This document shows, in pieces, positions 24,537-32,984 of a stretch of DNA of 43,981 bases. Source of the stretch: Acidobacteriota bacterium (GTDB lineage: Bacteria > Acidobacteriota > Terriglobia > Acidiferrales > UBA7541); assembly GCA_003224085.1 (NCBI GenBank), contig QHYK01000050.1:1-43981 (forward strand), given 5' to 3'. Under the pieces are notes generated by a model that worked only from the letters and a program-made list of their open reading frames with translations, did no database searches and was not told where the DNA came from. Numbering within the stretch: the first letter of the stretch is position 1; every line of letters begins with the position of its first letter. A program made the position numbers and the translations under genes.

Positions 24537-25763
24537 TCAGCAGGAACTTTTCTTCAAAAGCCGCGCAAGAGCGAACTCAGTCGGCGGCGCTTTGTGGCCG
24601 AGAACCGCGTGGCTCACCATTTCGCCCATTGCCGGGCCGTGCTTGAAGCCGTGGCCGGAGCCGCCGCCAACGATCCAGACGTTCTGAGCTTCAGGATGCC
24701 GGTCGAGAATGAAATTCTGGTCGGTGGAGTTTTCGTATTGGCAGACGCGGCTTTCGAGCAGCGGCGCGTTTGCTAATTCCGGAAAACGCAAGCGCACAAA
24801 GCTGCGAGCGGACGCCAGCCCTTCCTCGGAAATGTGACGCTCCATGGAAGTGGGATCAATCGCGGGCCCGCGTGTGTCGTCCGCGACCTTGAACCCGCGC
24901 CAGTGATTGCCAGGAATGCCATAGAAGCGCCTGCCAAAGTCGATCCAAACCGGGAGCTGCGCGTCAGTGAAGCGCAAATCGCCAGCGGCTGTACCGAAGA
25001 AGAAGACCTCTTGCCGAGTGGGGGTGATGCTTTGCGCCAGAAAGGGGAAGACCTGGCCAAGCCAGGGACCACACGCAAACACATAGGAATCCGCGATCAA
25101 TGCGTCTCCTGACGCGATCTTTACTGCTTGCATACGGTCCGACGCAATCGGGCCAGACGCCACTCGCGCCTGGCGGTATTCACCACCTTCCTTGATAAAC
25201 GCGTCCAACACAGCTTCACAGGAGCGCCGCGCGGCGAGATAGCCCGAATCAGGTTCGAAAATGCTCCACGAGATCTCTTCGAATCTGATTTGCGGCCATC
25301 GCTTTTCGCATTCGGTAACGGAGAGTCGCTCGAAGCGAACGCTGCTCTCCTTCAAGAGCGGCAGGGACGCACGCTCGTAGGAATCGTCGGGTCCGGCCAT
25401 CCAGAGTACTCCGGCGCGAAAGAAGAGCTTCAGACCCCACCGCTGTTCATGCTCCTGCCACAGCTGAAGAGCGCGCGCGGCCATTTGCGTATAGATGCGG
25501 CCAGACCCATAAGTTGCGCGGATGATGCGGGTCTCCCCCCCCGAACTGGCCCGGGAATTTCCGGGCCCCCAGGCGTCAATAAGTCGAACTCTGGCGCCCT
25601 TCCGAAGCAGTTCGAGGGCGGACCAGCCGCCGAATGCGCCCGCGCCAACCACGATCACCGAAGCCCGAGATGGATTCGACGCGATGCGCGAACCAGCAAC
25701 GTAGATTGACGTTGCCATGGCAGAGTTCTTCAGGAACAGACGTCGGGATTGATTTCGCGTCAT
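24537..25763 (-). CDS. Tat-exported FAD oxidoreductase, monomeric sarcosine oxidase-like
   Basis: This 408-residue protein starts with a Tat signal (SRRLFLK at residues 6-12). The Rossmann fingerprint is VIVVGAGAFGGWSALELL, followed by SSGGETRIIRATYG, typical of the sarcosine oxidase / N-methyltryptophan oxidase group of the DAO superfamily. The segment RVCQYENSTDQNFILDRHP contains the Cys that binds flavin covalently in monomeric sarcosine oxidases. The C-terminus has GGGSGHGFKHGPAMGE. It would oxidise a secondary or N-methyl amine, giving an imine and H2O2. Export of this enzyme is unusual and is suggested only by the Tat motif. Confidence 0.87.
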   Translation of the reverse strand: MTRNQSRRLFLKNSAMATSIYVAGSRIASNPSRASVIVVGAGAFGGWSALELLRKGARVRLIDAWGPGNSRASSGGETRIIRATYGSGRIYTQMAARALQLWQEHEQRWGLKLFFRAGVLWMAGPDDSYERASLPLLKESSVRFERLSVTECEKRWPQIRFEEISWSIFEPDSGYLAARRSCEAVLDAFIKEGGEYRQARVASGPIASDRMQAVKIASGDALIADSYVFACGPWLGQVFPFLAQSITPTRQEVFFFGTAAGDLRFTDAQLPVWIDFGRRFYGIPGNHWRGFKVADDTRGPAIDPTSMERHISEEGLASARSFVRLRFPELANAPLLESRVCQYENSTDQNFILDRHPEAQNVWIVGGGSGHGFKHGPAMGEMVSHAVLGHKAPPTEFALARLLKKSSC

Positions 25764-25827
25764 TGATCCCCTTTCGCAACCATCGCGCCTCTTATCGCGG
25801 AGGCATGCTGGCTCGTGCGAATCGCGA

Positions 25828-26256
25828 TCAGACCGGCGGATCGATCAGGTGAAGAAACCCAAGATGATTCGCCGAGGACCTGTACCATTCAAGGGATAGA
25901 ATCCCCGGAGCAGGCGCATTTGTCGATGGGTCAAATACGCACAGCTGCTCGTTCACCGCAATCGCGTGGGCGTCGCCTGGGCTACTCCGGTCGTTTCGAG
26001 TTACGATGCAAAAATACCGATGACCTTTGTCTATTAACCTGGTTCGGCGAACTTGAAATCCTCGGGCACGCAGATAAGCGATCCATTCGTGTTTAACCTT
26101 TGCGCGCAGCGCCAAAACGAACGACGTACCGTGGTCCAGACTTCTTGCATCGAATTGGCGGATCGTAACTCGAGCCGTATGGAACGCCGTCAATTTCTTC
26201 AGTTGTCTGCAGCAGTGACCGCAGGCCTGGCTTTCGGGAGATCTCCGATGGAACAA
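25828..26256 (-). CDS. Hypothetical protein, start uncertain
   Basis: This frame is 142 residues at most. The part from about residue 40 looks protein-like: HEWIAYLRARGFQVRRTRL, HRYFCIVTRNDRSSPGDAHA, VFDPSTNAPAPGILSLEWYR. A conserved-looking HAIAV and DPS pair hints at a papain-like fold, but this is a weak impression. The first ~30 residues overlap the PhzF stub on the other strand and are probably not translated. It lies just upstream of the flavoenzyme gene on the same strand. Confidence 0.4.
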   Translation of the reverse strand: MFHRRSPESQACGHCCRQLKKLTAFHTARVTIRQFDARSLDHGTSFVLALRAKVKHEWIAYLRARGFQVRRTRLIDKGHRYFCIVTRNDRSSPGDAHAIAVNEQLCVFDPSTNAPAPGILSLEWYRSSANHLGFLHLIDPPV

Positions 26257-26390
26257 CGGCTCGCCGACACGAGCCTATCCTACATGGTGCTGGACGTTTT
26301 CACAGGCCGACCGTTCGCGGGCAATCCGCTCGCGAACTGCACGAGGACCTTGAGTGCGTTGAAACCTGCCGCTTGGAGTTCACGCTAAAC
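26179..26390 (+). pseudogene. PhzF-family protein, N-terminal stub with Tat signal
   Basis: ATG 26179 opens a Tat-type signal (MERRQFLQLSAAVTAGLAFG), then SYMVLDVFTGRPFAGNPLA, the highly conserved N-terminus of PhzF epimerase-like proteins. Immediately after GNPLA the expected continuation is lost and the frame ends at 26386-26388. The catalytic Glu and the rest of the ~280-residue fold were not found downstream. This is a truncated relic. Confidence 0.7.
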
Positions 26391-26527
26391 GGGCCTTGAT
26401 AAATTGCGCTGTCCAGACGAACGGGCCGCATGGTCACGACAAATAATGCATGTTTTGCGCATGGCCGCACTGAGAAAGTGTGGCCCAAGCGGGGATTCGT
26501 GCAGAGTGATGAAATTCCAAGGATGCT

Positions 26528-26869
26528 TTACGGTCGAGGGACTACCACTCTTGGCTGCGCGTCTTTCTCAGCTGCATCGATCCAACGCCGGAGCACCGCA
26601 CGCGACTGAGGGTCAATGGCAAGGAAAGTTACGCCAGCGCCGATTCCTGGCTTTAGATAGATGATTCTTCCCTTGGACTGGAAGAGTTCACCCGCAGCGG
26701 AGATTTTGAGGGTGATAGGCACGTTAAGGGGAAACGGATTCTTGAAATCCAGGCGGCATCCTCGAAGGCTCAATTCGCTGACAGTGGCGGAAGCTTTGGA
26801 ATTATCCGCGGTGATTTCTGCTGTGGCAGCGAATGAATACCTAGGTGAGCGGCGGCGTTCGTTTTCCAC
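26528..26869 (-). CDS. PilZ-domain protein
   Basis: This is a single-domain protein of 113 residues. The c-di-GMP binding signature is nearly complete: RRRSPRYSF holds RxxxR and VSELSLRGCRL holds the (D/N/E)xSxxG motif, with Glu in the first place. The remaining beta-barrel strands are visible (LKISAAGELFQSKGRIIYLK, GAGVTFLAIDPQSRAVLRRW). It probably binds c-di-GMP and passes the signal to an unknown partner. Confidence 0.85.
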   Translation of the reverse strand: MENERRRSPRYSFAATAEITADNSKASATVSELSLRGCRLDFKNPFPLNVPITLKISAAGELFQSKGRIIYLKPGIGAGVTFLAIDPQSRAVLRRWIDAAEKDAQPRVVVPRP

Positions 26870-27035
26870 TATGTGTCTCCCGGTGGCTGTTGCTGCTGAT
26901 GGTACGACGAATTCGAGGAATCTCGCTACAAATACTATGAGCGGGACGGGATGTGGGGCTTGTGGCCAAAGCCAAAACCTACCGGGCGGACACAGTGGAT
27001 ACCAATTCGTTTACTCGGCAAACTATGTCGGAGTT

Positions 27036-27424
27036 TCACCGCGATAGGCGAAGGCCCTCGATCCACGCCATAAATGTCTCATTGGAGTTCGAATCGAGGT
27101 CTTCAAACGCAAGCTCCATTCCTATTTTCGCCTTCACCACACGCACTGCCGCCGGCATCGTTACTCTCTGCTCTTTGCGCGTTTCAGAGTAAGGTGGACC
27201 CGCGTGCCCATCTCCAGCAAGCGGCTGGCACAGGCGAAGCATCCACCTGGTGAAAGATCTGAAGTCACGCCCGCCAGGTGAGCGCCGGATTTGAGATCCA
27301 GAGTCTCGGCGTCGGCACGAAAAGGATACCGAATGGCATATCGCCGTTCACGGAGGCTAGACCCTCTGAGGGGCTTGCTGCTGTCATGGAAATTGCACAC
27401 CCAATGCATCACATTGCACGGCAC
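27036..27424 (-). pseudogene. PilZ-domain protein, frameshifted
   Basis: The first part, from 27424, has RERRYAIRYPF (RxxxR), then TSDLSPGGCF (DxSxxG) and RVHLTLKRAK, and stops near 27161. In the next frame the barrel continues: KEQRVTMPAAVRVVKAKIGM, then ELAFEDLDSNSNETFMAWIE, ending LRLSR at 27036. One missing base near 27185 explains the break. Together the parts make a full PilZ domain. The paralogue at 26528 is intact. Confidence 0.75.
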
Positions 27425-27462
27425 GCAGAAACTGCTGGGTGTGTGTTCCTGGACCGGTAAGC

Positions 27463-28581
27463 CTATCGATCTCGCCGTGAAGCATTAGAACCATTCGATA
27501 GGAACTGAACCGTTACTCTGAGTCCGATGGGCAATGGCCGCGAACTGTCCTCTAAATCGATCACAGCCTCCAGGACATCGCGGTCGCTTTTGTCGGCAGG
27601 GTCGCCCGTCGAAATACTCTTTCTCCCCATCATGTCGGATATCTTAGCCACGCAACCCTTGAGTTTTTTGCCGTCGAGAGCATCAGCTTCAATAACCACC
27701 TTCTGCCCAAGAGAAACTCTGTCCACGTCTCTCTCGTCGATTTCCGCCCTAATGTGCCGAGCAGAAGTATCCGCCAGGCTGAATAGCGGTCGAGGAGTGA
27801 CCGTGCTGAAGGATTCTCCGCGTCTTGCATACACTCGGAGAACGGTTCCATCGATGGGAGCAGCTATGGAGCACTTGCCGATCCGCTCTTGAACAGTCTT
27901 GACGCGGCCCTCTGCCGCCATTACTTCGGACTCCGCTCGCGCCGTGTCTTCCTGTAACGGAGGTGCGGCCAGCAACTCCTCCGTTCGAACGGCGGCCTGG
28001 AGGTTGGCATCGGCTACGTCGCGATCCCGTACGGCTTGGTCATAAGCAGCCTTGGAGATCTGCTGCTTCTGGTAGAGAGCTCGTTGCATCTCCAGCCGCG
28101 ACTTGGCCTCTTCGAAGGTCGCGCGCGCAGCGGCTGTCTTGTCACTGGCAATTTTTTTCTCTTCGTCGCGCGCGCCGTGGAGAAGCCGGGCCTTCGCCTC
28201 GCGCGCGCCGTCTGCCTCCGCGAGGACGGTTTGCAAGCTGGCTTGGAGTTCATCACAAGCAATCTCGCCTAGCAGCGTTCCTCTCTTTACCGACTGGCCT
28301 TCCTTCACGAACACGGCCTTCAGGACCCCATCCGCGGCGGCTCCTACTTGTGTGGTTTCGGAGGCACCCTCAACTCGTCCGGGGGAGGCGAATATGACTT
28401 CCGAAGCAGAGTTGTCGGACGATGTTCCGCGAGCCTCCACGGAATTCCTGTTTCGCGAAGTTCCGAGCAAAGCCACACCCACAACAATCAGCACGACGGC
28501 AAGAGCGCCTATGCCCCATCTGCTGTACAGCTTTAAATTCTTGAATGCCTTCATTGCCTCCAATACCTCGGATGGTTTCAT
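27463..28581 (-). CDS. HlyD/DevB-type membrane fusion protein
   Basis: This 372-residue periplasmic adaptor has one membrane anchor (~23-40) and a lipoyl/barrel-sandwich half (GVLKAVFVKEGQSVKRGTLL). A long coiled-coil hairpin follows (~110-215: KTAAARATFEEAKSRLEMQR, KAAYDQAVRDRDVADANLQA). The second lipoyl half is IAAPIDGTVLRVYARRGESF, and a beta-barrel (AEIDERDVDRVSLGQKVVIE) completes it. It overlaps the ATPase stop by ATGA. With that ATPase and permease it forms a DevABC-like export complex that would join to a TolC-type channel. In cyanobacteria such complexes export glycolipids; the substrate here is unknown. Confidence 0.88.
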   Translation of the reverse strand: MKPSEVLEAMKAFKNLKLYSRWGIGALAVVLIVVGVALLGTSRNRNSVEARGTSSDNSASEVIFASPGRVEGASETTQVGAAADGVLKAVFVKEGQSVKRGTLLGEIACDELQASLQTVLAEADGAREAKARLLHGARDEEKKIASDKTAAARATFEEAKSRLEMQRALYQKQQISKAAYDQAVRDRDVADANLQAAVRTEELLAAPPLQEDTARAESEVMAAEGRVKTVQERIGKCSIAAPIDGTVLRVYARRGESFSTVTPRPLFSLADTSARHIRAEIDERDVDRVSLGQKVVIEADALDGKKLKGCVAKISDMMGRKSISTGDPADKSDRDVLEAVIDLEDSSRPLPIGLRVTVQFLSNGSNASRRDR

Positions 28582-29270
28582 AGAACAGCCACCTCTTCTT
28601 CGACCCGGCCATCACAGAGAGTGATGGTGCGATCAGCGAATTTCTCCCATCGCGGATCATGGCTGACCACAACAACAGTCCTTCCTTGTTCGTCAACCTC
28701 TCTTCGAAGAATCTGACAGATATTTCTTCCCGCCTCCGCGTCCAGCGAAGCCGTCGGCTCATCGGCGAGAAGAATAGGAGGATTCCCGGCGAGGGCCCTG
28801 GCGATTGCAACTCGCTGCTTCTCTCCGGGGCTGAGTTCGTTGGGCTCTTGCTGCAGCTTGTCACCCAGCCCAAATTGCAGCAGTAAATCTAGCGCCAACT
28901 CCTTTCTCCCTGGCGCAGCGGGGTCGCGAATCTCGAAGCCGAGCGCCACGTTGTCCAGCGCGCTAAGAGAGTGAAAGAGCCGGAAAGCCTGGAAGACAAA
29001 GCTGATTTTCTTTTGGCGGATGACGGTCCTTTCTGCCTCACTAAGACCATTGACCGCCACGCCGTCTACGAACACCGATCCTTCATCGGGCGACAGCAGA
29101 CACCCAAGCATGGACAACAATGTGGTTTTGCCGCTGCCTGAAGGGCCCGTCACCAGGGAAAGAGTGCCCTTCTCAAACGAGAGAGAGACGTCGCGAAGAG
29201 CGCAGACACGAGCGTCCTGTTGGCCGAATGTCACACTCGCGCCTTCCACTCCCAAGAAGAGGTTAGGCAC
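28578..29270 (-). CDS. DevA/LolD-type ABC transporter ATPase
   Basis: I chose the GTG start at 29270 because GGGGAGAG lies just before it and it overlaps the permease stop by eight bases; an upstream ATG at 29318 would overlap by 56. This gives 230 residues. Walker A is GPSGSGKTT, the Q-loop lies in SFVFQAFRLF, the signature is LSPGEKQRVAIARAL, Walker B is ILLADEPTASLD and the H-loop is VVVVSHD. All motifs are intact. It powers the FtsX-type permease encoded just upstream. Confidence 0.92.
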   Translation of the reverse strand: MPNLFLGVEGASVTFGQQDARVCALRDVSLSFEKGTLSLVTGPSGSGKTTLLSMLGCLLSPDEGSVFVDGVAVNGLSEAERTVIRQKKISFVFQAFRLFHSLSALDNVALGFEIRDPAAPGRKELALDLLLQFGLGDKLQQEPNELSPGEKQRVAIARALAGNPPILLADEPTASLDAEAGRNICQILRREVDEQGRTVVVVSHDPRWEKFADRTITLCDGRVEEEVAVL

Positions 29271-30381
29271 GGAACACTCTCCCCGGCTCGACAGTGAGAG
29301 CGCTGCGAACAGAAACAATGGACGCTAACGAGCACATGGCCAAGCTCGGCACCACCATAGCGGCGGGCAACCACCAAGGTGCGTGGATCCACGGAATCAG
29401 AGATTTGGCGTAATTGATGCTAGGAACGACGGCCAGCAGCCCCAGGACGCTGCCGACCGCGCCGCAAATGAGGGCTTGAGCAAGAACGATGCGGGCCACA
29501 AAAGCTTGCGGAGCTCCAAGGGCCTTCAGCGTCGCATATTCTTCGAGGTTTTCCATGGTGTTCGCATAGATCGTTTGAGACACGACTACAAGACCAATCA
29601 AGAATCCCAGTACCGCAGCCGTCAGAATTGCCCCGCCCGCTCCCGTTTTTATAGTCCAGTACATTCGCGACTTATGCGCAAACTCATCTCGCGTTAGGAC
29701 GTCGACTTCGGGGAGCTTCTGCTTTAGGCTCTGCTGAATCTGCGACAGGGGATATCTCCTGTCGGTTCGCAAAAGGATATACACCGCTTGGTCGGACCGG
29801 AAGTCCAAATAACGGATGGCATTTCGATACGAAGTAAACAAGAACGGGACGCCAAGGAACGCCCCATAACCTTGGATTTCGCGTTCGATGCTGGCGCGGT
29901 GGCGATTTATCTCTACCTCGGCCGGCAGTGCAGCCACCTCAATCTGTTTTCGATCGCTGACGTCATAAAGAACTGCGTCCGGGGACATCTTTTCGGCAGA
30001 TTCAGGCGCATCGGGAACAGGAAATCGCTTTCCGACATTGGGGTCGGCACCGACGAGGGCCACGACCTGTTGCTTTCCGATAGGTGTGCGGTAAACAGCA
30101 AACGCCATGCACACTCTGCTGGTTTGCATCACCCCTGGCACACCAGCGGCCATCTCCCTCACACGGCTCTCCAAAGCCGTTCCAAACTCAAAAGCTTGCA
30201 CACCCCTTGCTGTAATCCAGATGTCCGTGTCGCTGGCATCAATCAACCTGGACGCCGCTTGCAAAAAGCCGGCCAAGAGACTGCCCTGAAAAACCATCAG
30301 GAACACCGCAAAAGACACGCCGAGAACGGTCACGGAGAAGCGGCCGCGGTCATGTAGGATATTTTGCAGCGCGAGTTTCAT
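29263..30381 (-). CDS. DevC-type ABC transporter permease (FtsX/MacB fold)
   Basis: This 372-residue permease has an N-terminal membrane segment (RFSVTVLGVSFAVFLMVFQG), a periplasmic core with the DTDIWITARG strand, and three C-terminal membrane segments (GGAILTAAVLGFLIGLVVVS, ALICGAVGSVLGLLAVVPS, AAMVVPSLAMCSLASIVSV). The FtsX motif EYATLKALGAPQAFVARIV lies between them. It is first in a three-gene operon (permease, ATPase, adaptor), all overlapping. Unlike the ADOP permeases in this window, it has its own ATPase and adaptor. Confidence 0.9.
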   Translation of the reverse strand: MKLALQNILHDRGRFSVTVLGVSFAVFLMVFQGSLLAGFLQAASRLIDASDTDIWITARGVQAFEFGTALESRVREMAAGVPGVMQTSRVCMAFAVYRTPIGKQQVVALVGADPNVGKRFPVPDAPESAEKMSPDAVLYDVSDRKQIEVAALPAEVEINRHRASIEREIQGYGAFLGVPFLFTSYRNAIRYLDFRSDQAVYILLRTDRRYPLSQIQQSLKQKLPEVDVLTRDEFAHKSRMYWTIKTGAGGAILTAAVLGFLIGLVVVSQTIYANTMENLEEYATLKALGAPQAFVARIVLAQALICGAVGSVLGLLAVVPSINYAKSLIPWIHAPWWLPAAMVVPSLAMCSLASIVSVRSALTVEPGRVFRA

Positions 30382-30502
30382 AGCTTTTCAATCATGCTTA
30401 TGTGCGGCAAGAGCGGAGCAGCGGTGTCTTGCACTTGTAGCTTCCTCGCAGAGTTCGCACGACGATCTCCGTTCGAATCTCCTTGCTCAGGAAGTTATCG
30501 AG

Positions 30503-32608
30503 CTACCGTACCTGCTCGCACATTTGCCAAGTAGGCTCTCCATCCAACAAAGCCCTCGTACCTTCCGCCGACAGCGGTTTGGAGAAGTAATATCCCTGCG
30601 CGTAGTTGCAATGCAGCTGTTTAAGCAATGCAACCTGTTCGATGGTTTCCACACCTTCGGCAACCACATCCAAGCGCAGGTTATTGGCCATGGGCAAAAT
30701 CGTCCGTGCGATCTCCATGCCTTCCCCCTCGCCTTGCATGTCGTGGATGAAGGAACGATCAATCTTTAGGGTGTCGAGAGGGAACCGGTGCAAGTAACTT
30801 AGGGACGAGTAGCCGGTTCCGAAGTCGTCGATCGCCAGGCGAATCCCGATGGACTTTATCTGCTGCAACATTTCTACGGCGGCCGAGGGATCTGCCATGA
30901 CGGCGCTTTCGGTGATCTCCAGCTTTAATGCATCCGGAGCGAGAGATAGTTCACACAGTAGTTTTCGGATGTCCTCGACTAGATGGGGCTGTAGAAATTG
31001 CTTCGCAGACAGGTTCACGCTGATGACCAAGTCGCGGTATTTTGGACCGTTTCTCCACTGACTCATTTGACGACAAGCTTCCTGCAAATTCCACCACCCC
31101 AACTCTCGGATCAGCCCGGTTTCTTCAGCCACAAGAATAAATTCTTCCGGGCCGACCAATCCTCGGGTTGGATGCTGCCAGCGAAGCAGGGCTTCGAAGC
31201 CGACAATCCGCCCGGAATCTAGAGACACAATTGGTTGATAGAAATTCCGGAATTCTCCACGTTCCAAGGCGCCACGCAGATCGGTCTCCAGCTGCAAACG
31301 CGCCATCACGCTGGCCCGCATATCCGCATCGAAAACTTCGAAACGGGCTTTACCGAGAGATTTGGCCCGATACATTGCCGTATCGGCGTCGCGCAGCATA
31401 TCCTCCGGTGCTTCATAGGCCGAACTGCTTAGGGCGATTCCAATGCTTACGGAGGTGAATATTTCCTTCCCGTCCAAAATGAACGGCGGGGCTAATGCCT
31501 TCATCAAACGGTCTGCGGCACTTTTGGCATCGTTCGGATCCTTAAGATAATCAAGAATTACCGTGAACTCGTCTCCGCCGAGGCGCGCCACCGTGAATGA
31601 TTCTCCCAGACGCGCCACCGTGTCCGTGGAGCGCAAGCACTTTTCCAGGCGATGGGCCACTCCAACCAGGAGCTGATCTCCGATTAGATGACCCATGCTG
31701 TCATTAATCATTTTGAAGCCATCAAGATCCAGAAAAAGAATCGCGAACAAAGCGTCCTTGCGCCGTTTCGCATGCTTGATAAGCCGCCCCAGGCGGTCGA
31801 CAAAAAGCAGCCGGTTTGGAAGGCCGGTAAGCGGATCGGACACCTTTCGCTCTGTGATGTCTGTCTGCGAGCCAGCCATTCGTAAAGTTCTTCCGGAATC
31901 GTCGAAGACGGCGAGACCCCTATTCAACATCCAGCGAAACGTACCGTCTTTGTGGAGCATCCGATGCTCGCTCTCGAAATGAGGCGTCGAGCCGTTGCGG
32001 TGCGCGGCGATCTCCTCTTGGACCCTCTGCCGATCCGCGTCATGAATTCGATTGAACCACTCTTCCGGGTTGTCGCCGATCTCGTTTTCCCGCCAACCCA
32101 GCATGGCTTTCCAGCGGGGTGAGTAATACACGCGGGCAGTCAGAATGTTCCAGTCCCAGAGACCGTCATTTGCACCGCGAGCAGCCAGGGCGTAGCGCTC
32201 TTCACTCTCTCGCAAGGCTTCTTGTGCACGTTTGTGGGATAACTGCGTTCCGATGCGCGCAAGCGCGACAGGAAGGTCCACAGGTTTCGTCAAATAATCG
32301 TTCGCTCCCAGATTCAGGGCTTTGACGATGTCCTCACTTTGATTCTTCGCGGTTACCATAATGATCGGAAGCTGAACGGGGGAGTAGGTTTCGCGCAGCG
32401 TTTTCAGCGCGTCAAGACCGCTAATTTCGGGCATTTCGATGTCGAGAAGAACCAGGTCAACGGTGTTTTGCTTCACCCGTTGCATCAACTGCTTCGCGTT
32501 GTCAACGACGTCAACGAGATAGCCGCTCCGCGTCAGTCGGCGGGCAAGCATGTCCCGGTTCATTTCGTTGTCATCGACAATCAGCAAGTGGCTCTGTTGC
32601 GAGCTCAT
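30503..32608 (-). CDS. REC-PAS-GGDEF-EAL response regulator
   Basis: This protein has 701 residues. REC is at 7-120 with phospho-Asp D56 (LLDIEMP), and PAS/PAC at ~135-255. GGDEF spans ~257-425 with DLDGFKMINDSMGH and the intact GGDEF at 344-348. EAL covers ~435-690 with EALLRW (E472), LEITES, IDDFGTGYSS, KIDRSF and VVAEGVET, all metal and catalytic residues present. Both c-di-GMP synthesis and breakdown are therefore possible. The inhibitory-site motif RSTD (326-329) is separated from GGDEF by 14 residues instead of the usual 5, owing to an extra ESFTVARLG. It is the last gene of the five-gene operon and overlaps the REC gene by ATGA. Confidence 0.93.
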   Translation of the reverse strand: MSSQQSHLLIVDDNEMNRDMLARRLTRSGYLVDVVDNAKQLMQRVKQNTVDLVLLDIEMPEISGLDALKTLRETYSPVQLPIIMVTAKNQSEDIVKALNLGANDYLTKPVDLPVALARIGTQLSHKRAQEALRESEERYALAARGANDGLWDWNILTARVYYSPRWKAMLGWRENEIGDNPEEWFNRIHDADRQRVQEEIAAHRNGSTPHFESEHRMLHKDGTFRWMLNRGLAVFDDSGRTLRMAGSQTDITERKVSDPLTGLPNRLLFVDRLGRLIKHAKRRKDALFAILFLDLDGFKMINDSMGHLIGDQLLVGVAHRLEKCLRSTDTVARLGESFTVARLGGDEFTVILDYLKDPNDAKSAADRLMKALAPPFILDGKEIFTSVSIGIALSSSAYEAPEDMLRDADTAMYRAKSLGKARFEVFDADMRASVMARLQLETDLRGALERGEFRNFYQPIVSLDSGRIVGFEALLRWQHPTRGLVGPEEFILVAEETGLIRELGWWNLQEACRQMSQWRNGPKYRDLVISVNLSAKQFLQPHLVEDIRKLLCELSLAPDALKLEITESAVMADPSAAVEMLQQIKSIGIRLAIDDFGTGYSSLSYLHRFPLDTLKIDRSFIHDMQGEGEGMEIARTILPMANNLRLDVVAEGVETIEQVALLKQLHCNYAQGYYFSKPLSAEGTRALLDGEPTWQMCEQVR

Positions 32609-32982
32609 GATAGTTTCCTCGCGACCAGCAAGTTCTCGATCTTTTCGCTCAGTCGTCCAAATTCAACCGGTTTGGTATCGTAATCATCGCATCCGGCTTC
32701 GAATGCTTTTTCGCGGTCGCTGACCAAGGCGTGAGCCGTCAGCACGATGATGGGAATATGGCGAGTGGATCCATTGCCCTTCAGGAGGCGGGTCACCTCC
32801 CAACCATCCATCACCGGGAGGCTGAGATCCATCAAAATGAGGTCGGGTCTTTCCGAACGGGCCAGCAAATATCCTTGCCTGCCGTCTTGAGCCACGACCA
32901 CACGATGGCCCTTCCGCTCGAGACGCCTGGATAGCATGTCCCTGTTCATCTCGTTATCTTCCACGAGCAAGATTTTCGGCAT
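32605..32982 (-). CDS. Single-domain response regulator (REC, DivK-like)
   Basis: This 125-residue receiver has the acidic pair VEDNEMNRD, the phospho-Asp in LILMDLSLP, the Thr in VLTAHA and the Lys in DTKPVEF. There is no output domain. It sits two bases after the hybrid kinase and overlaps the GGDEF-EAL gene (ATGA). It could carry phosphate between the kinase and the downstream regulator, or act as a sink. Confidence 0.93.
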   Translation of the reverse strand: MPKILLVEDNEMNRDMLSRRLERKGHRVVVAQDGRQGYLLARSERPDLILMDLSLPVMDGWEVTRLLKGNGSTRHIPIIVLTAHALVSDREKAFEAGCDDYDTKPVEFGRLSEKIENLLVARKLS

Positions 32983-32984
32983 GA

